Assembly: GCA_937892115.1 (NCBI GenBank)
Contig: CALAUI010000010.1
Location: 1-20,308 of the forward strand
Origin: an uncultured Clostridia bacterium
GTDB taxonomy: Bacteria; Bacillota; Clostridia; Oscillospirales; Acutalibacteraceae
Length of the DNA: 20,308 nt
Direction: 5' to 3'
Part shown: piece after piece, positions 8,178 through 15,726 of the stretch
How the letters are laid out: the number at the start of each line of letters is the position of its first letter
How positions within the stretch are numbered: position 1 is the stretch's first letter
Translations under genes and position numbers: made by a program
The notes under the pieces: model-generated
What the model was told of the DNA's origin: nothing
Databases searched by the model: none
What the model saw: only the letters and a program-made list of their open reading frames with translations

Positions 8178-9377
8178 ATGAAAGTGCTGATATTCATCAA
8201 TTCACTCATAATGCTCATCAATTCATTTTTAGGAGTAAACCGGATGCCTAAAGGATACGCTGTAAACGCAGAAAAGGCCGAAGCGGCAATAACGGCTTCG
8301 GCAGACAAACGCATAGAGGACGGCACACTTACGGGTGCCCATGCAATCGTTATTCAGAACGGCAGGCAGATAATAAACAAGGCCTTCGGGCTTTATGAGG
8401 TCGGCGGCAGGGAGCTTGACGGCAATGCCGTTTACAGAATAGCATCCATGACAAAGCCCATTACCGCCGTTGCTCTTCTGATTGAACACGACAGAGGACA
8501 TTTGAATATCTACGACGACCTGACAAAATATATGCCCGAATTCGGCGAAATGTATGTATCCGCAAAAGATGATAACGGAGCATTGCAGAAAGCAAAAAAC
8601 AGCATCAAGCTCTATCAGCTCGTTTCTCATACAAGCGGAATCGGTGAAATTGATATCGGAAAAATCGGAAGCGATAAATGCACCTGTAAAACCGCAGCCG
8701 AATGGCTTGCTTCTCAGCCCCTTCTCTTTGAGCCGGGTACCGAGCAGATGTATTCCACGGGTGCATTTGACGTTGCGGCAAGAGTAATAGAAATCACAAG
8801 CGGAACTGAATTTTCGGAATATATCAAAATCAATATTTTTGATAAGCTCGGCATGACGGACACTACGTTTGAGCCGACTGAGGAGCAATGGTCAAGAATG
8901 GTCGGAGTACATAATCTCGTTGACGGGAAAGCGGTAAATGACGCTACCGTTCCGGGATGTGTTTTCGGGTCATTCCCCGTAACGTATCATGCGGCGGGTG
9001 CGGGACTCGCATCAACGGCAAATGATTACGTAAAATTTGTTCAGATGCTGCTTAACGGCGGCAAAGCAGAGGACGGTACAGTCATTCTCTCCGAAAAGAC
9101 ACTTAAACTTATGTCAACACCCGTTCCCGACGACAAGCGCCCCGACAACACTCTGTGGGGATTGGGAGTAAGGGTAATAGTAAAGCCGGGCAATACTCTT
9201 CCGGTCGGAAGCTTCGGCTGGAGCGGAGCATACGGGTCACATTTCTGGATTGATCCCGTGAATAAAATCGCCGCGGTTTATATGAAAAATTCTTCATTTG
9301 ACGGCGGAGCGGGAAATATGTCCGCAAATGAATTTGAAAAAGATATTATGAACAGTTTCAGATTAAAATTTGTCTGA
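8178..9377 (+). CDS. Beta-lactamase-family (class C-like) serine hydrolase
   Basis: A 399-residue protein of the PBP/class C beta-lactamase fold. SxxK is SMTK (Ser90, Lys93), the Tyr motif is YST (Tyr192), HTSG lies at 151-154, and the third motif region is GWSGAYGSHFW (347-357) in place of KTG. That pattern fits esterase- or amidase-type members (EstB, AmiE, D-aminopeptidase-like) better than a true resistance enzyme. The start at 8178 gives a short hydrophobic N-terminus that could export it. However, ATG 8244 has the better ribosome binding site (AGGAG, 8-base gap) and would give a cytoplasmic enzyme. It starts 10 bases after the previous stop. Possible substrates are muropeptides, peptidoglycan stems or acyl esters. 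Confidence 0.82.
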   Translation: MKVLIFINSLIMLINSFLGVNRMPKGYAVNAEKAEAAITASADKRIEDGTLTGAHAIVIQNGRQIINKAFGLYEVGGRELDGNAVYRIASMTKPITAVALLIEHDRGHLNIYDDLTKYMPEFGEMYVSAKDDNGALQKAKNSIKLYQLVSHTSGIGEIDIGKIGSDKCTCKTAAEWLASQPLLFEPGTEQMYSTGAFDVAARVIEITSGTEFSEYIKINIFDKLGMTDTTFEPTEEQWSRMVGVHNLVDGKAVNDATVPGCVFGSFPVTYHAAGAGLASTANDYVKFVQMLLNGGKAEDGTVILSEKTLKLMSTPVPDDKRPDNTLWGLGVRVIVKPGNTLPVGSFGWSGAYGSHFWIDPVNKIAAVYMKNSSFDGGAGNMSANEFEKDIMNSFRLKFV

Positions 9378-9463
9378 GCTTCCGATAAAGTAACTTTATT
9401 TACGGCAGAAAGCACCCGACTGTTTCGGGGAAAAATATGACCCGGTAGTAAGGAGCAGTAAAA

Positions 9464-10690
9464 ATGGATCAATTTGTCAAGGATCAGATTGTTTACGGAT
9501 TGAAATACGTGCCCGCAAATCTGCTTAAAGCCGCATTTATTCCGAAATTTTCACCCGAAACAAAAGCTTTCCGGGAGAATCATTTTATGTGGGGCGTTTC
9601 GCACCCCGATATGAATTATGAGCAGATAAAAGCCGCCAATCTTGACTGGGCAAGATATGACGTTCCGTTTCCGTTTGATAAAAACGGTGAGATTACCGAT
9701 GAATACAAGGCATTCAAAAAGCGCTGCACGGATTACACCGGACACGGCATAAAGGTGCAGGTCAACACCCCTTATCCGCGTGATTATGAAGCTGTGGGAA
9801 TCAAAATAGACACTCCCGAAGGCGACGAAAAAATAAAAGAAATTGCCCGCTTTTTCATCAATGATTTACGCGGATGCGTTCACGCATTTCAGGTCGCAAA
9901 CGAAATGGGCATTCCCCGCTTCACCGTTCCCTACACAATGGAACAGGCGGTTAAATTTCTCGGCATTCAGCTTGAAGCGATGTACCCCATAAAGGGCGAT
10001 ATACTTGTTTCTTATAATTCACCCGGTCCGGCGGCACAGCTTAACGCCATGATGAAGCCGTATTATAAATACTGTGATTTCATCGGTATTGATATTTATC
10101 TCGGCTGTTTTCTCCCCGTTACCTGCTTCAGGTGGATGTTTGACGCGGTGCTTGACTATTTCTGGGCATTCACCCGCAAGCCCGTTGTTTTGCAGGAATT
10201 CGGCTACGTCGGCGGCGGTGCACCGAAAACAAAACAGGAAAGAACCGAAATTCTCAAATCATACGGTGTAAAAAGCGAAAAAGATGCAAAAGCAAATATT
10301 CAGATTCTTATGAAAAACGTTCCCGAAAGCGTACGCAAAAGAATAAAATTCGATACGCAGGATAACGAAAAGTTATTTTGGAAATATATTTTCAAGGGCG
10401 ATTTCCGCAACCATTTTTTCAGAGAGCTGCCCAAGGCAACAAAGCTTCACGGCTATGAGCATACACGTGAAGGTCAGGCAAAATTCTTTGAGGATATGAT
10501 TCCGAGATTTTATAAAAAAGAATATCTCGGCGGTCTTTCCGTTTTCAGCTACACCGATCAGGAGGCATGCTACGTGTGCGGTCAGAGCGACTGCCCGACG
10601 GAAACCTGCTGGGGAATGGTTGACTGCAGCGGTAAAGAAAAGCCGTCTTACTACGCAGTAAGGGATGCAATAGCACAATTCAAAAAATGA
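9464..10690 (+). CDS. Clan GH-A-like TIM-barrel glycoside hydrolase, probably cytoplasmic
   Basis: A 408-residue protein preceded by AAGGAGC at a good distance. The clan GH-A hallmarks are visible: Asn-Glu at the end of strand 4 (FQVANEMG, acid/base Glu147) and Glu at the end of strand 7 (VVLQEFGYVG, nucleophile Glu245). Between them lie strand motifs ILVSYNSPGP (180-189) and DFIGIDIYLG (205-214). No signal peptide is present, so it should act on imported sugars. An unusual Cys cluster (Cys369, 372, 377, 382 and 388) lies in the last barrel segment. I cannot assign a GH family; the order recalls GH5/GH39-like enzymes. It is the last gene of the plus-strand run from 5509, but an 86-base gap may hold its own start signals. 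Confidence 0.75.
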   Translation: MDQFVKDQIVYGLKYVPANLLKAAFIPKFSPETKAFRENHFMWGVSHPDMNYEQIKAANLDWARYDVPFPFDKNGEITDEYKAFKKRCTDYTGHGIKVQVNTPYPRDYEAVGIKIDTPEGDEKIKEIARFFINDLRGCVHAFQVANEMGIPRFTVPYTMEQAVKFLGIQLEAMYPIKGDILVSYNSPGPAAQLNAMMKPYYKYCDFIGIDIYLGCFLPVTCFRWMFDAVLDYFWAFTRKPVVLQEFGYVGGGAPKTKQERTEILKSYGVKSEKDAKANIQILMKNVPESVRKRIKFDTQDNEKLFWKYIFKGDFRNHFFRELPKATKLHGYEHTREGQAKFFEDMIPRFYKKEYLGGLSVFSYTDQEACYVCGQSDCPTETCWGMVDCSGKEKPSYYAVRDAIAQFKK

Positions 10691-10772
10691 AGCAATCGGC
10701 CTTTCTGAGTAAATTATCATATCACGCTTTGCAGGGATACACACAAATCAGAATTTATGAAGGAGAAAAATA

Positions 10773-11342
10773 ATGTATTATCACGCTTCACCTATTCAAG
10801 GGATAAAAGTATTAGAACCGAGATTATCAAATCATAATGTCCCATTGGTATATCTGTCCGCAAAGCGTGAAAATACACTTGTATATCTCAGTAATGCAGT
10901 TGAGAAATTTTGCAAAGAAAATGGATTCCCGTATGAAGGCGTATGGTCTAAGTGGGGACCATATGGATTTGATTCTCAAGGGATATTGCAGTATGAAGAA
11001 TATTATCCAAATGCACTTGAAGAAACATATGATAAAGTGAGCGGATATATTTATTCCTGTGATACAGTTGAAAGTGATGTCGATTTCGAGCCGAAAATTC
11101 CCTATGCTGTTGTTTCAAGAAAAAATGTAAATGTTGTTAGTTGTGAATGTGTCGGCAATGCGCTTGATGAAATAATAAAAGCTGAACAAAACGGCTTGAT
11201 CAAAATTGTCAGATATAAGGACTTTATTGCAAAACGTGAAAAATGGTTATATTCAATCATAAAAAATGAATATGCAGAAGCAGTAAATCATCCTGAATAT
11301 CAGTTCTTTTTGAGAGGAAAATTTTCAAAATATTTAGATTGA
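10773..11342 (+). CDS. Small hypothetical protein, possibly ADP-ribosyltransferase-like
   Basis: A 189-residue soluble protein with an excellent ribosome binding site (GAAGGAG before ATG 10773). It opens with YYHASPIQGIKVLEPR and then PLVYLSAKRENTLVYLS, an arrangement seen at the start of ART-like folds (Y-H-x-S/T, then a strand with a Y-x-S/T element). A later segment, EGVWSKWGPYGFDSQG, is aromatic and glycine rich. No signal peptide or membrane segment is present. Similar proteins are scattered in clostridia, usually as hypotheticals. If ART-like, it could modify a protein or nucleic acid as part of a small toxin or defence unit, but the catalytic Glu motif cannot be pinned down from sequence alone. 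Base composition is more AT-rich than the upstream operon. Confidence 0.6.
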   Translation: MYYHASPIQGIKVLEPRLSNHNVPLVYLSAKRENTLVYLSNAVEKFCKENGFPYEGVWSKWGPYGFDSQGILQYEEYYPNALEETYDKVSGYIYSCDTVESDVDFEPKIPYAVVSRKNVNVVSCECVGNALDEIIKAEQNGLIKIVRYKDFIAKREKWLYSIIKNEYAEAVNHPEYQFFLRGKFSKYLD

Positions 11343-11418
11343 CAAATCCCTGTTTGTCGTGATAGATAAATCAAAATTTTCAATAACGAAATTGAGTAAT
11401 TTTTCAGGAGGCACTTTC

Positions 11419-11697
11419 ATGGCACAGATCGTGTGCAATTATATGGCAATCTTTATTATACCGCTTCTCGTTGGTTTTATCGTGCGGTTTTTACTCCGCA
11501 AGCGCAAAAAAGCGTGGATTGTCACCGTTACGGGCGCTGTTTTGTCGCTCATCGGGTTCATCGTAGCGCTGAATCCGCCCGTGTCAGGGAACGAATCCTA
11601 CGGTCTGCTGACCATCGCCACCGCCTGCGCCACCGCCGCCTCCGCCATTACGGGACTGGTGTTCAGACTGTTGAGGAAAAATAAAACGGAACGATAA
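11419..11697 (+). CDS. Small membrane protein, about three helices
   Basis: A 92-residue protein. ATG 11419 is chosen because AGGAGG precedes it by 8 bases; the open frame back to 11359 has no ribosome binding site. Hydrophobic segments lie at about 7-27, 33-51 and 60-84, separated by a basic loop (RKRKKAWI) and followed by the basic tail RKNKTER, giving a positive-inside arrangement. No enzymatic motif is seen. Its GC content is visibly higher than that of its AT-rich neighbours, particularly near 11580-11660, which supports a mosaic origin for this stretch. Function unknown; small proteins of this form can be stress, immunity or bacteriocin-resistance proteins, but nothing specific supports that here. 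Confidence 0.6.
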   Translation: MAQIVCNYMAIFIIPLLVGFIVRFLLRKRKKAWIVTVTGAVLSLIGFIVALNPPVSGNESYGLLTIATACATAASAITGLVFRLLRKNKTER

Positions 11698-11793
11698 ATC
11701 AGAATTTGTACAGATGAAAATAATACTCATTTCAAGAGCTTGAATTTCAACTTACGGTTTAGGTTGTTATGATTTTGATAACTTATACAGTTA

Positions 11794-11821
11794 TTGAGAA
11801 ATAATGAGAAATAATTATAAT
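11794..11821 (+). promoter_or_regulatory. Promoter of the first XRE regulator
   Basis: TTGAGA at 11794-11799, 16-base spacer and TATAAT at 11816-11821. The start point would be near 11828, inside the inverted repeat at 11826-11843. Confidence 0.7.
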
Positions 11822-11825
11822 AAAG

Positions 11826-11843
11826 ATATGAAGTGCTTCATAT
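11826..11843. promoter_or_regulatory. Perfect inverted repeat at the start point (likely autoregulatory operator)
   Basis: ATATGAAG at 11826-11833 and CTTCATAT at 11836-11843, separated by two bases, form a perfect 8+2+8 palindrome starting four bases after the -10 box. Its size and place are typical of the operator of a dimeric XRE repressor controlling its own gene. The ribosome binding site AAGGAG follows at 11851-11856. Confidence 0.6.
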
Positions 11844-11864
11844 ATAAATTAAGGAGTAATGAAT

Positions 11865-12398
11865 ATGTCTTTTTATGCACAAAAAGCAGGCGAACAAATC
11901 GTTGCCTTAAGAAAAAGGAAAGGTTTAACACAAGCCGAGCTTGCACAACGATTAAATATATCTTTTCAAGCTGTAAGCAAATGGGAACGGGGAGAAACAC
12001 TACCCGATACGGCAATTTTAATAGACCTTGCGAATATTTTAGAAACTACAATCGACAATATTTTGACCGGTGGAGAAAAAATGATGAATTACAGAGGCAA
12101 AATAAATGTTTCGGATATGCGCAGAGGAATTGAATGTTTAGGTGAGATGGGCAAATTGCTTGGAAAGGATAACATAATATATCGTTATGCAATAAACGGG
12201 ATTAACGAAAAAATGAACACTGATATAGAGCCTGCTTTTTCAGATGAATATGTTTTGGAATGTTTCGTAGCTGAAGCGATTATTCAAAATTTGAAAGCCG
12301 GTGCCTACATAGATATAACCGATGTAAAAAACAACTTCAAAAACGAACATTTTTCAAAAATTGTATGCGACTATGCCGAACAGCACAATATCAAATAA
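11865..12398 (+). CDS. XRE-family transcriptional regulator with C-terminal domain of unknown function
   Basis: A 177-residue protein. ATG 11865 is preferred over ATG 11859 because AAGGAG at 11851-11856 lies only two bases before 11859 but eight before 11865. Residues 10-65 are a classic helix-turn-helix 3 domain (ALRKRKGLTQAELAQRL, then recognition helix SFQAVSKWERG), of the kind that binds as a dimer. Residues about 75-177 form a predicted helical region (MRRGIECLGEMGKLLG, YVLECFVAEAIIQNLKAGA) that may sense a ligand or partner. A perfect palindrome at its own promoter suggests autoregulation. No cognate toxin or metabolic gene is obvious, though the small membrane protein gene lies just upstream. 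Confidence 0.82.
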   Translation: MSFYAQKAGEQIVALRKRKGLTQAELAQRLNISFQAVSKWERGETLPDTAILIDLANILETTIDNILTGGEKMMNYRGKINVSDMRRGIECLGEMGKLLGKDNIIYRYAINGINEKMNTDIEPAFSDEYVLECFVAEAIIQNLKAGAYIDITDVKNNFKNEHFSKIVCDYAEQHNIK

Positions 12399-12406
12399 CC
12401 TGTGTC

Positions 12407-12422
12407 ACAAATCAGGATTTGT
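12407..12422 (+). repeat. Short palindrome after the regulator stop
   Basis: ACAAATC at 12407-12413 and GATTTGT at 12416-12422 are perfect inverted arms two bases apart, ending in a short T run. It is too tight for a good hairpin, so it is a weak terminator at best or a DNA site. Near-identical sequence AAATCAGAATTT occurs at 10745-10756 and 11696-11707, also beside genes. Confidence 0.35.
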
Positions 12423-12457
12423 TTAACCATAACCGTGAAAAAAACTCTCTGAGCGTG

Positions 12458-12519
12458 ATATTGAAATCGATATAAAAGTATGCCACAATATAGGCAGAAA
12501 GAGACGTCGATTTCAATAT
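12458..12519. promoter_or_regulatory. Promoter flanked by a 13-base inverted repeat (second XRE regulator)
   Basis: ATATTGAAATCGA at 12458-12470 is matched perfectly by its reverse complement at 12507-12519, with 36 bases between. A plausible promoter, TTGAAA (12461-12466), 17 bases, CACAAT (12484-12489), puts the left arm over the -35 box and the right arm just upstream of the ribosome binding site GGGAG (12526-12530). This suits autoregulation by looping or by two half-sites. The arms could also form an mRNA hairpin if transcription starts upstream. Confidence 0.6.
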
Positions 12520-12537
12520 AGCAAAGGGAGTTTTATT

Positions 12538-13632
12538 ATGAAATTAAATATCGGTCAAACAATAAAGAGATTCAGAAAAGAAAGAGATATTACGCAGGAA
12601 GAGTTTGCCGAGATAATCGGTGTTTCCTGTCAATCTGTGTCACGTTGGGAAAACGATAATTGTTATCCCGATGTTGAACTTATTCCGACCATCGCAGCCT
12701 TTTTCGGTATATCAACAGATAAACTTATGGGCATAGATGAGATAACAGAAAAAGAAAACATTGAAAAATATCTCGAGCGTTTTCAATTTGCAATCAGTAA
12801 GGGAGAGATTAACGAGTGCATAGCAATTGCTCGTGAAGGTGTTAAGGAATATCCAAACAGCTATGTTCTTCTTGACAAGTTGATGTATGCTCTTTTTGCT
12901 TCGGGCGACGATGACGGCAATATCCCCGAATGGAAAGAAAATATGGAAAAGTATGATGCCGAAATAACGGCGTTGGGCGAAAGAATAATGAAATACTGTC
13001 CCGACATGAATATCCGCATTAATGCAACGGCAAGACTTGCTTTTAACCATTGCTTGCACGGCAGAAAAGAAATCGGTAAAAGGATTTTTGAAACCTTACC
13101 GTCAATGGAACTTTGCCAAGAAAAGCAGATTTGGTGGGCGTTAGAAAAAGATGAAAAATTACCGTTTTTGCATAAAGCAATTAAAGACAGCTATGAATTA
13201 TTAAACACTTTTATATGGCTTTTGGCAGATGCGGATGTTGTCGATGTTGAAACCGAGTTTATTGCTTTAAAAAAGCTTTTTGAGCTGGAAAAGCTTATAT
13301 TTGACGGCAACCGTCCTAATAATAATTGGGGTACAGTGTGGCTTGACTTTGATATAGCCAAAAGATATGCACTTATGGGTGATTATGATAATATGTATAA
13401 GCACCTGCGTTCGGCTGCTGATGAAGCAAAGGCTTTTGACAACAGACCCGATGAGCATAAATACACAGCTGTTTTGGTTGGTGAAATAACTGAAAGAAAA
13501 CTTGATTTTGAAACATCAGATACCCGACCGCTTTGTGAAATTCTCCGTGATAAATGGCTTATCCACGATGAATTTGACTTTGTCCGTAATGAAGAAAAAT
13601 TCAAGGAAATAATAAATGAATTAAGTTATTAA
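12538..13632 (+). CDS. XRE-family regulator with long helical (TPR-like) C-terminal region
   Basis: A 364-residue protein starting at ATG 12538 after AAAGGGAG. Residues 6-66 are the helix-turn-helix 3 domain (TIKRFRKERDITQEEF, recognition helix SCQSVSRWEND, then CYPDVELIPTIAAFF). Residues 70-364 are almost entirely helical, with repeat-like amphipathic pairs (ISKGEINECIAIAREGVKEYPNS, KRYALMGDYDNMYKHLRSAADEAKAF) resembling tetratricopeptide units. Such regulators are common in Firmicutes, and the helical part often responds to a peptide or partner protein (RRNPPA-like logic), though no peptide gene is seen directly downstream. A 13-base inverted repeat brackets its promoter. It ends at a hairpin shared with the convergent GH3 gene. 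Confidence 0.82.
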   Translation: MKLNIGQTIKRFRKERDITQEEFAEIIGVSCQSVSRWENDNCYPDVELIPTIAAFFGISTDKLMGIDEITEKENIEKYLERFQFAISKGEINECIAIAREGVKEYPNSYVLLDKLMYALFASGDDDGNIPEWKENMEKYDAEITALGERIMKYCPDMNIRINATARLAFNHCLHGRKEIGKRIFETLPSMELCQEKQIWWALEKDEKLPFLHKAIKDSYELLNTFIWLLADADVVDVETEFIALKKLFELEKLIFDGNRPNNNWGTVWLDFDIAKRYALMGDYDNMYKHLRSAADEAKAFDNRPDEHKYTAVLVGEITERKLDFETSDTRPLCEILRDKWLIHDEFDFVRNEEKFKEIINELSY

Positions 13633-13656
13633 TAAAATAGCGATTAATAAAAAATC

Positions 13657-13689
13657 AAGCCGTACTCAGGATTTAATGAGTACGGCTTT
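13657..13689. terminator. Bidirectional hairpin terminator between convergent genes
   Basis: A perfect 11-base-pair stem, AAGCCGTACTC (13657-13667) with GAGTACGGCTT (13678-13688), and a 10-base loop. On the plus strand it ends in only three T residues. On the minus strand it is followed by GATTTTTTATT, so it can serve the regulator (plus) and the GH3 gene (minus). Confidence 0.7.
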
Positions 13690-13780
13690 ACATGTCCGAA
13701 ATGAATTTTCAGAGTTGAAAAGAATGATAATTACAGCGGTAAATTCACTTTTACGGAAAAACTCCGACTGCGGTCAGATT

Positions 13781-15652
13781 TCAATAGGATAATCCGTATC
13801 CGAGGTCATAAAGAACGGTTGACGTATATTTTGAATCTTCGTCAAGCTCATATACGTCCACGGGAAGCTTGCCCTTTGGCGAGCTTTCATTAAACATAAC
13901 GCAAATCAAGGCGGGAATGTTCACTCCGAATCCCTGAACTTCACCTTCGTATACCGTCGGAATGGTTTTCATATCCTTTGCATTGTAGCAAAGCATTATT
14001 GCATCTGCCGACGGATAACGGGCGATATCATAGGGTAACTGCATACTGAGAAGAACGACTTTCTTATCAAGAGAATGAGCTGTGGCAATCAATTCATCAA
14101 TAAAAGCCGGCTGCCAACCCGAGCTGCCGATATAGCTCTGCGAATATATTTCGGAGCAGACAACGATAACCGATGCATTCTCGATTTCGTTTGTGAAATC
14201 TGCGCAGGTTTTATCTCTGTAACAATATGACGTTATGTTTGAACTGAAGCCGTCTTTCAGTTTTTCATCAAGCCGTTGAATTGCAAATTCTATTGAAACC
14301 TCTTCGCCGGCGTATGGGTAAAATACGGGAATATTTTCAGATGAGGAATTCTTAAGCGGCAGCAGATTATCATCATTCTTAACGAGTGTTATCGCTTTTT
14401 CCGCGACCTCAAATTCCTTTTCGTGATTCTTGTATGACCCGACGATTTTTTTCGCATACGAAACCCGCTTCTCAACGGTTATACCGTCTTCACGCAAAAT
14501 GCTTCTTTTAAGCTTTAAGTTCATAATTCTCACTGCCGATTCGGTGATTCTGTCTTCGCTTATTCTGCCTTCTTTTACCGCATCGGCAATATTTTTTATA
14601 TATGAATCGAATTTATCAAGATCGGATTTTTTGGTTGCGTTCACGGGCATAAGTAAAATATCCACACCGGCATTTACGGCAAGGACGGCGGCATCCTGCT
14701 GATTGAAATGCTTTGCAATCGCATCCATATTCATTGCATCCGTAACAACTACACCCTCAAAGCCCATATCACCCCGAAGAATATCGGTAATTATCGTTTC
14801 GGAAAGCGTTGCGGGCAGATAAACGTCTTCCCCCGTTGAAATAGATTTATACTGTGTTGTTTCAATTTCGGGGTATTGAATATGTGCCGTCATTACAAGG
14901 TCGGTGCCTGCCTCGATTCCGGCATTGAAGGGAACCAATTCAAGCTCCTTTAACTGATCATAGGTTTTATCAATGCAGGGCAAGCCGGAATGACTGTCCG
15001 TTTCGGTGTCGCCGTGACCGGGGAAATGCTTCACGGCTGTTGCAATATTTTCGCTGTGCATTCCGTCAATGAATGCTTTTCCGAGATTTGCAGCCGTTTC
15101 CGGAGAGGACGAAAACGAGCGGATTCCGATAACGGGATTTGACGGGTTGTTATTCACGTCCAGGTCAGGCGCAAAATCCACATTAAAGCCCTCGGCGTAA
15201 AGCTCGGAGGCAATGATTTTTGCCATTGCCTTTGTATCTTTTTTGCTGTTCAGCGCACCGAGAGCCATATTACCGCAGGTGCGTGTTCCGGTCGCAAGGC
15301 GGGTAATACTGCCGCCCTCCTGGTCAACGGCGATAAGCATTTTTGTTTCGGCAGAATCCTGAAGGTCACTTATCAGTTTTGCGGTCTGCTCGGTTCCCTT
15401 GCAGTTTTCGGCAAAAAGTATTATACCGCCGAAGCCGTATTTTTTAATTGCGCCGCGTATATCATCATTCAGAGAAGTCACGCCTTCGCCGTCCCACGTT
15501 CTGAACGCCGGCATAATCATCTGACCGATTTTCTGCTCCAGGGTCATTTTGGAAACTAATTTTTCGGCTTTTTTCTGACTGACGGGTAACAGCAGATTTA
15601 ACACCGAAATCAAAAAAGCAAAAGCCAGAGATATAATCTTTTTCAGTACCAT
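13781..15652 (-). CDS. Exported GH3 beta-N-acetylhexosaminidase (NagZ-like)
   Basis: A 623-residue protein. ATG 15652 is preferred (GGAG with 7-base spacing), though ATG 15655 is adjacent and in frame. The N-terminus (LKKIISLAFAFLISVLNLLLP) is an export signal or anchor. The GH3 barrel carries the NagZ signature KHFPGHGDTETDSHSGLP at about 208-225, whose Asp-Ser-His holds the NagZ-type acid/base His221. The nucleophile is Asp305 in VVVTDAMNM. A second domain of about 220 residues follows, as in the two-domain Bacillus NagZ of similar length. NagZ enzymes release GlcNAc from muropeptides or chitin-type sugars. The gene lies 74 bases downstream of an exported GH16 gene, probably co-transcribed. 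Peptidoglycan salvage is the likely role; another hexosaminide is possible. Confidence 0.85.
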   Translation of the reverse strand: MVLKKIISLAFAFLISVLNLLLPVSQKKAEKLVSKMTLEQKIGQMIMPAFRTWDGEGVTSLNDDIRGAIKKYGFGGIILFAENCKGTEQTAKLISDLQDSAETKMLIAVDQEGGSITRLATGTRTCGNMALGALNSKKDTKAMAKIIASELYAEGFNVDFAPDLDVNNNPSNPVIGIRSFSSSPETAANLGKAFIDGMHSENIATAVKHFPGHGDTETDSHSGLPCIDKTYDQLKELELVPFNAGIEAGTDLVMTAHIQYPEIETTQYKSISTGEDVYLPATLSETIITDILRGDMGFEGVVVTDAMNMDAIAKHFNQQDAAVLAVNAGVDILLMPVNATKKSDLDKFDSYIKNIADAVKEGRISEDRITESAVRIMNLKLKRSILREDGITVEKRVSYAKKIVGSYKNHEKEFEVAEKAITLVKNDDNLLPLKNSSSENIPVFYPYAGEEVSIEFAIQRLDEKLKDGFSSNITSYCYRDKTCADFTNEIENASVIVVCSEIYSQSYIGSSGWQPAFIDELIATAHSLDKKVVLLSMQLPYDIARYPSADAIMLCYNAKDMKTIPTVYEGEVQGFGVNIPALICVMFNESSPKGKLPVDVYELDEDSKYTSTVLYDLGYGLSY

Positions 15653-15726
15653 CATTTTTCTCCTATTACAATATATCTGCGGGGACTTTCATTCAAAGAA
15701 TGTCAATCAGTAAACAGAACGCAAAA

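Noticed and set aside
8229..8888. 219-codon minus-strand frame opposite the serine hydrolase
   Set aside because: The plus frame has SxxK, YST and WSG motifs; the antisense frame is a shadow.
8178..9377. Beta-lactam resistance gene
   Set aside because: The Tyr motif is YST and the third motif is SGAYG-type rather than KTG, closer to esterase or amidase members of the fold; resistance is not supported.
9400..9450. Hairpin CCCGA-TCGGG between the serine hydrolase and GH-A genes as terminator
   Set aside because: The stem is only five base pairs and no T run follows.
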